The notes under the pieces were generated by a model that had not been told where the DNA came from, made no database searches, and saw only the letters and a list, made by a program, of their open reading frames with translations. Source: Oscillibacter sp. (lineage in GTDB: Bacteria > Bacillota > Clostridia > Oscillospirales > Oscillospiraceae). From it: a stretch of 36,190 bases of DNA. The translations under genes and the position numbers were made by a program. Positions 31,250 through 36,190 of the stretch are shown here, piece after piece. The stretch covers positions 1-36,190 of the forward strand of contig JAAWGR010000026.1 in NCBI GenBank assembly GCA_022795445.1, written 5' to 3'. Numbering within the stretch: the stretch's first letter is position 1; the number at the start of each line of letters is the position of its first letter.

Positions 31250-34200
31250 ATGAGCGAAAATCTGGATTTTTCCATCGAGTATGGCACTCTGGTCAAATAC
31301 CAAGGCCCCGGCGGGGAGGTGGTCCTTCCCGAGGAGGTGACGGCCATCGGGGAGGGGGCCTTCTGGGCCTGCAAGACCCTCACGTCCATCGTCATTCCCG
31401 ACCGGGTGAAAGTCATTGAGGAGTAGGCCTTCGGCTGGTGCGAGAGCCTGGAGCGGGTGACGCTCCCCGCCGGACTGACCCGCATCGAAAACGGGACCTT
31501 CGGCAAATGCCGGAGCCTGCGGGAGATCCGCTTCCCGGCGGAGCTGAGGAAGATCGGCGCGGGCGCCTTTTTCGGCTGCGAGAGCCTGACGGAGCTGGAC
31601 CTGCCCGAGGGACTGGAGCAGATCGAGGAAACCTGGTGGGGCGGCATGGGAGGCTGCTTTCAGGAGTGTACCGGCCTGACCCGGCTCCGGATCCCCGTCA
31701 GCCTGACAAAAATCTACGGCACCGTCTTCCGGGGCTGCACAAACCTGAAGACCATCGAGGTGGACCCGGCAAACCCGGCCTTCGCCGTGGAAAACGGCCT
31801 TTTGATCGACAAGGAGAACCACATCCTCCGCTTCTGCCCGCCGGGCATCACCGGCGTGGTGGAAATCCCGGAGGGCGTCACCTGCCTGCCCCGGGGCTGC
31901 TTTGAGGGCTGCGCGGGCCTGACGGGCGTCACCTTCCCCGCCAGCCTGGAGACGATTGACGGAGAGGTCTTCCAGGACTGCACCGGCCTGGCCTCCATCC
32001 GCATTCCGGACGGGGTCAAGGTGAAGTTTCGCGTGTTCGAGGGCTGCACCAGCCTGACGGACGTCACCCTCCCGGCGAACCTGGAGACGCTTCGCACCGA
32101 CTTCTTCAAGGGCTGCACGGCGCTGAAAACCGTCTCTCTTCCGGAGGGCTTGAAAACGATCGACACCACCGTATTCCAGGACAGCGGCCTGGAGACCATT
32201 ACTATTCCCGCCAGTGTGGAAGACATCTCCTGGAGCGCCTTCCTGGGCTGCAAAAAGCTGACCGAGATCCAAGTGGACCCGAACAATTCCAGCTATTACT
32301 CGGTCAACGGGATGCTGGTACACAAAAAGGCGAACTGGTCCGACGTTGCCAATGCACTGCAATGCTGCCCGGCGGGGAAGAGCGGCGTCTGCTTCATCCC
32401 GGCGGAGATTACCAAGACCAGCAGTGCCGCCTTTGACGACTGCGATCTTCTGACGGCCTTTGCGGTGGACCCCGCCAACGAGTATCTGGATACGGTGGAC
32501 GGGATGCTGGTGGGCAAATACGAGGGAGATGACTATGGCTATCCTAAAAAAGGCACCCTGATCCGCTGCCCCCTTGGCCGCACCGGCGAATGCGTGGTGC
32601 CGGAGGGCATTACCTACCTGGAGGACAGTGCCTTTGAGGACTGCGCCAAACTGACCCGGATTGTACTGCCCAAGAGTCTGAAACACGCCGGGTGGGGAAC
32701 CTTCCATGGCTGCGCCAGCCTGATGGAAATCGCGGTGGACCCGGAGAACGAGACCTATGTCTCTCTGGACGGGATGCTGATGTACCGGCACAAGGAGGGC
32801 AAATGGAGCAGCGGTATGCTGATCGCCTATCCCGCCGGACGGGCCGTGGGGGATATTGTCATCCCGGAGGGCGTGGAGGTTCTTGGCCTGACCGTTTTCT
32901 GGGACTGCAAGCAATTGACCAACGTCACGCTTCCAGCGGGCCTGAAACGGATTGATGGGGCGTCCTCTCCTGTGCCGCCCTTCAAGGGATGCACCAATCT
33001 GGAGCGGCTGGTCCTCCCGGAAGGGCTGGAAGAAATAGACAGCAACGCCTTCGATATGGGCTGGGGAGAAGAAAGCTATGAAAAACTGAACGTCTTCCTG
33101 CCCCGGAGCGTGACGGACTTTGGCATGGCTCATTCCTTTTTCGTTCTGCCGGATGGGATTTTCCAGGAGCCGGAGAAGAAAAACGCCTGCTTTGCCATGC
33201 AGCTGGAGGAAAAGAGCACCCGGGAGCGCCTGACGCCCAAAGACTGGGCGGGTATTTACCTGTTCCAGACCACCAAGAAATTTAAAGACGCCTGCAAGGC
33301 GTACATGACCGGGCCCATGGACCCCTATGTGGAGGGCATGGCGGAGCTGCTGGCGGTGCATGGCAGTGCGGCGCGGTTCACGAAAGCGGCGGAGTTTGTA
33401 CAGGATCACCTGGACCAGGCGGGGCAGGAGGCGATTCAAAAGCTCTATGACGCGGCGGCGGCAAAGAAGGCCAAAAAGGCTGTGGAACTGCTCAAGCCCC
33501 TGGTGAAGGCCGCGCAGAAAAAAGCGGCGCCCATTGACCCCAACGACCCCTATGCAGCGCTGCGGGAGAAATACAGCGAGCCGGTGCTGCAAAAGCGCTT
33601 CCAGGACCGCAAGGGTGTGCTGAAGGACATGAAAAAGGCGAAGCTGGCGGACGGGAGCGCCGCCCCGGAATTCGTAACGCTGTGCGCCATCGTCCCCTAC
33701 GCCGAGCAGTACGAACGCCCCACCCATATCGGCAGTTACGAGTACGATTACATCAAGACGGGCGAGGTGGAGGATGCGGACAGGGCCGCGGCGCTGCTGG
33801 ACCGGGAATCCCTGCTGACGCTGCTGGATGCGCTGGTCAAAAACCATTCCTCCTGGTATATCCCCTACTGCCGCTGCGCCGACGGCAAGCGCATCACCGC
33901 TTTGAACAGCCAAATGCGGGACTGGGCCAGCTGGTACAGATACGGAGCGACGGGCCGGAGCAACATCATGACCGTCCGGGGCGCACTGATGCTCAGCGAC
34001 ACTCGGGAGGCCATGCTGTCCCTGGACAAGGGGAAATACAAGGACCGGTTTATGAAGGAGTACGCCCGCCGTCGGGGGACCGATGCCGATACCCTGCGGG
34101 ATACCGTTCTGGCGGAATTCGGCCTGGACGAGAACGGCAAAAAGGTTTACGATCTGGGCGGGAATACCGTGACCGCTTCCCTGAGTCCGGAACTGAAGCT

Positions 34201-35131
34201 AAGCCTCTATGACGAAAACGCCCAAAAAGAGGTGAAATCCATCCCGAAAAAGGGGGCGGACGAGGCCAAACACACCGCCGCCAAGGCGGACCTCGCGGAG
34301 CTGAAAAAGAACATCAAGAAGGTGGTCAAGGCCCGCTGCGACCAGCTCTTCCTGCGGTTCCTCAGCGGCGAGACCTGGAAGGCGGACGCCTGGAAAGCCG
34401 CTTATAACGGGAAAAATCCCATTCTGCGGCAGATTGCAAGCCTGCTGGTCTGGTCCCAGGACGGAGCGAGCTTCACCCTGAAGGACGGCCAGCCCATCGG
34501 CCCGGACGGGGCGGCGTATACCATCCAAAAGGCGGCAATTTGCCTTGCCTATCCCACGGCGCTGCCCCAGGATGCGCTGGAACAGTGGCAGCGGTATTTC
34601 AATGACAACGCCATCAAGCAGCCCTTCGCCCAGGTATGGGAACCGGCCATACGGGCGGAGGACGTGAAGGAGGATCGCTACCAGGACTGCGAGGTCCCGG
34701 TGTACCGCTTCAAGGGCCAGGAGAAGCACGGCATCCGCTTCGACTATGACCAGTGGAGTTCGGATTCGGATTTGAGGCTCTATTTCTCCGGCTGTGAATT
34801 GGAGTTTGACGCGGACAAGGTGCTGGGCCGGCATGAGCTTTATCTGGACAAGCCCCTGACGCTTGGAAAATTCACCTTCAAGAAATACAGCCGGAGTACG
34901 AACCACATCGTGGCCCTGCTGGACAAGTGGACCATTACCGACCGGATTATGAAGGGGGATATCAGCATTGTCCAGCAATTGGGCGGCGCGACTCTGGCCC
35001 AAGTGATGCAGTACATCGACCTGTCGGTTAAAAACGAACAGACCGCCGTAACCGCCGCGCTCCTGAACTACAAAAACGAGCGCTTCCCCGACTTCGATCC
35101 CATGGAGGAATACACGCTGGAGGAGCTGTAA
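31250..35131 (+). pseudogene. Leucine-rich-repeat/DUF4132 protein gene with in-frame TAG at codon 59
   Basis: From ATG 31250 (AGGAGG 8 nt upstream) the frame is open for 1,294 codons apart from one TAG at 31424-31426. Residues 1-58 and all that follows fit one protein: BspA-type LRR_5 repeats (units such as IGEGAFWACKTLTSIVIP) over about 1-630 with inserted DPxNxxYxxxDGMLV segments, then a helical region and a C-terminal DUF4132 domain (about 1000-1230, including LAYPTALPQDALEQWQRYF and QPFAQVWEP). No signal peptide, so probably cytosolic. The TAG replaces the residue before the AF of a repeat, where other units have G, S or N. Alternatives to a dead gene: GTG restart at 31457, or read-through. 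Function unknown. Confidence 0.8.
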
Positions 35132-35133
35132 TC

Positions 35134-35206
35134 CGCTATAGCGGTTCTGTCGGAAACCCTGTCACAAAGGGCGGCGAGAATGATACGAATTCTTGCTGCC
35201 TTGATT
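35134..35206 (+). terminator. Palindrome and terminator-like hairpin after the LRR gene
   Basis: CCGCTATAGCGG is a perfect 12-bp palindrome just after the stop. At about 35172-35205 GGCGGCGAGAAT pairs with ATTCTTGCTGCC (three wobbles), followed by TTGATTTT, a plausible terminator. Confidence 0.55.
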
Positions 35207-35257
35207 TTATGCCACGCAAAGCTAACATTTTCCATGCGAAAACTGGTTTGCTGAACG

Positions 35258-35640
35258 GGAATTGGGGGCAAGGGACGGTTGATTGCCGCTGCACCCTCCG
35301 TTATGGAACGGCTGCGGAAGCACAAGGTCTTCCAAGCCCAGCGGCAGCTGTTGGTTGGGGAGCTTTGGAACAACCCGAATAATTTGGGCTTCACGGATAA
35401 TGTTGGCGGGTACCTGACAAAACCCTCTATCTATCGGGATTTCAAGGCGGCTGTAAGGGCCATTGTGCGTCCTGACGCATGTTTCCATGATCTCAGGCAC
35501 AGCTGCGCCGTAGCGGCCCTGCGCTCCGGCGACAATATCAAAACCGTGCAGGGGAACCTGGGCCACGTCACCGACAGCATGAGGCGGGAGAGCGCGGCCC
35601 GGATGGAGAAGTTTTTCAAGAGCGTTTCTAAAAGATACCC
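35258..35640 (+). pseudogene. C-terminal remnant of a phage/ICE-type tyrosine integrase
   Basis: The plus strand reads from a stop codon directly into APSVMERLRKHKVFQAQRQL, then DNVGGYLTKPSIYRDF, HDLRHSCAVAALRSGDNIKT and VQGNLGHVTDSMRRESAARM. This is the C-terminal catalytic half of integrases common in Clostridia elements, with HxLRH intact. The N-terminal half with the first catalytic arginine is gone. Intact relatives have about a dozen residues with the nucleophilic tyrosine between LGH and VTDSM (from memory); here they are missing, so the protein cannot be active. It borders the tRNA-Cys, the normal place of the integrase in such elements. Confidence 0.75.
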
Positions 35641-35672
35641 TAGGAGACGAGCTTATCATCGTACAGCGATAA

Positions 35673-35706
35673 AGAAGGCCGGAAGCCTGTACAGGGCTTC
35701 CGGCCT
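35673..35706 (+). terminator. Terminator after the integrase remnant
   Basis: AAGGCCGGAAGCC and GGCTTCCGGCCTT form a 13-bp perfect stem with loop TGTACAG, followed by GTGG without a T-run. Likely the old integrase terminator. From here to the tRNA (35838) no real gene is seen; a 9-codon ATG frame at 35757 is too short to judge. Confidence 0.6.
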
Positions 35707-35799
35707 TGTGGTGTCTCCACAGGAGGGGGGTGAACACAATTTAAGAAGGCGAGAAATGTCCTTGAAAGCTGTAAAGGGAAAATAACCCTCCGAAGGCAA

Positions 35800-35832
35800 A
35801 AGAAACCCCCTGTAGCCATTACGGCAACAGGG
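35800..35832 (-). terminator. tRNA-Cys terminator
   Basis: On the minus strand CCCTGTTGCCGTAATGGC then TACAGGG form a stem followed by GGGTTTCTTTTG, right behind the tRNA-Cys CCA end. It is part of the repeated segment also seen at 29434-29463. Confidence 0.75.
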
Positions 35833-35838
35833 GGTGAT

Positions 35839-35913
35839 TGGAGGTGACACCCGGATTTGAACCGGGGAATCAGGGTTTTGCAGACCCTTGCCTTACCACT
35901 TGGCTATGTCACC
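35839..35913 (-). tRNA. tRNA-Cys(GCA)
   Basis: A complete 75-nt cloverleaf with encoded CCA: acceptor GGTGACA/TGTCACC with discriminator T, anticodon arm AGGGT-CTGCAAA-ACCCT giving anticodon GCA, and T arm CCGGG-TTCAAAT-CCGGG-type pairing. Its own promoter lies 14 bp upstream. It is the integration target of the element at 29.46-35.84 kb; the 3' half is restored by the element copy. Confidence 0.95.
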
Positions 35914-35927
35914 ATGCTTACATTCTT

Positions 35928-35956
35928 ATTATATGCGAACACTTCCGAAAAGTCCA
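35928..35956 (-). promoter_or_regulatory. tRNA-Cys promoter
   Basis: Minus-strand TGGACT (35956-35951), 17 bp, TATAAT (35933-35928), 14 bp before the tRNA 5' end. Confidence 0.75.
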
Positions 35957-36005
35957 CACTTTTTTGAAAATTTTGAAAAAATTTTTTCTCGCAAAGTGTT
36001 CCCCC

Positions 36006-36113
36006 TCGGTCCGGAACCCAGCGCAGCGGTTCCGGACCGAAGAGCGAAGAAATTCCCCGTCCGGCGTAGCTTTCCGCCCGCAGGCGGGAAGCGGAGCGGT
36101 AAGGGGAATTTCT
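36006..36113. repeat. Two strong hairpins between tRNA-Gly and tRNA-Cys
   Basis: TCGGTCCGGAACC/GGTTCCGGACCGA (36006-36018 with 36028-36040) is a 13-bp perfect stem. AGAAATTCCCC/GGGGAATTTCT (36048-36058 with 36103-36113) encloses GCTTTCCGCC/GGCGGGAAGC (36069-36092). The latter directly follows tRNA-Gly on the minus strand and may be its terminator or processing structure. No gene lies in this space. Confidence 0.7.
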
Positions 36114-36117
36114 GAGC

Positions 36118-36190
36118 TGGAGCGGGCAACGAGGCTCGAACTCGCTACCTCCACCTTGGCAAGGTGGCGCTCTACCAGATGAGCTATGCC
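36118..36190 (-). tRNA. tRNA-Gly(GCC), cut by the window end
   Basis: Anticodon arm CCACC-TTGCCAA-GGTGG gives anticodon GCC; T arm with TTCGAGC and encoded CCA (36118-36120). From the 3' acceptor strand TGCCCGC the missing 5' bases should be about three (GCG), beyond the window. Confidence 0.92.

Noticed and set aside
31016-33913. A 965-codon open frame on the minus strand opposite the LRR gene
   Set aside because: It mirrors the third-position GC bias of the LRR coding strand, has repetitive composition and no matching ribosome binding site; the plus-strand repeats and DUF4132 are convincing.
36006-36113. A CRISPR array or tandem repeat
   Set aside because: The repeats here are single inverted hairpins, not regularly spaced direct repeats; no CRISPR array is seen anywhere in the window.

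Overview
The window looks like a chromosomal segment of a spore-forming, GC-rich member of the Clostridia, most likely Oscillospiraceae-type. This rests on the sporulation genes yqfC, yqfD and ylbJ, a Gram-positive secreted SLH protein, consensus sigma-A promoters, strong AGGAGG ribosome binding sites, and the Firmicutes order rpmH-rnpA-yidD-yidC-jag. Genus is inference only.

Region 1 (1-9 kb, minus strand) is a DNA-repair and housekeeping block: uvrA, era, a tiny yqzL-type gene, recO, an unknown CxCxxC protein and mutS2, then a separately promoted nucleoside phosphorylase. A dispersed hairpin repeat lies in opposite orientations at the two ends of this block. Region 2 (9-14 kb) holds a small XRE regulator divergent from a small helical protein, then the minus-strand operon uvrB, mmcQ/yjbR, a membrane protein and ybaK, and radC with its own promoter. 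uvrB has a near-consensus LexA-like site over its -35.

Region 3 (14.2-21.2 kb, plus strand) starts with rpmH-rnpA-yidD-yidC-jag (ribosome, RNase P, membrane insertion, RNA binding). An unknown acidic protein, an ECF-type sigma factor overlapping a membrane-anchored putative anti-sigma protein, and a secreted SLH protein follow. The SLH gene has a long leader with several hairpins, an intrinsic terminator, a second long hairpin and a possible leader peptide.

Region 4 (21.2-29.1 kb, mostly minus) carries recD2, whose last codons come from a dispersed repeat, a small membrane protein, two tandem XRE regulators divergent from a second small helical protein, and ybeY-phoH-yqfD-yqfC divergent from ylbJ. 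The two XRE/small-protein loci share one layout and are the best candidate here for an undescribed small module.

Region 5 (29.46-35.86 kb) looks like a decayed integrative element in the 3' end of tRNA-Cys. A degenerate copy of the tRNA 3' end and its terminator marks the far boundary, and a tyrosine-integrase remnant that has apparently lost its catalytic tyrosine sits next to the intact tRNA. Inside are a promoter-equipped Uma2-type nuclease, a serine-recombinase shard, a 19-codon ORF with full expression signals, and a 1,294-codon leucine-rich-repeat/DUF4132 gene interrupted by one in-frame TAG. The window ends in an incomplete tRNA-Gly.
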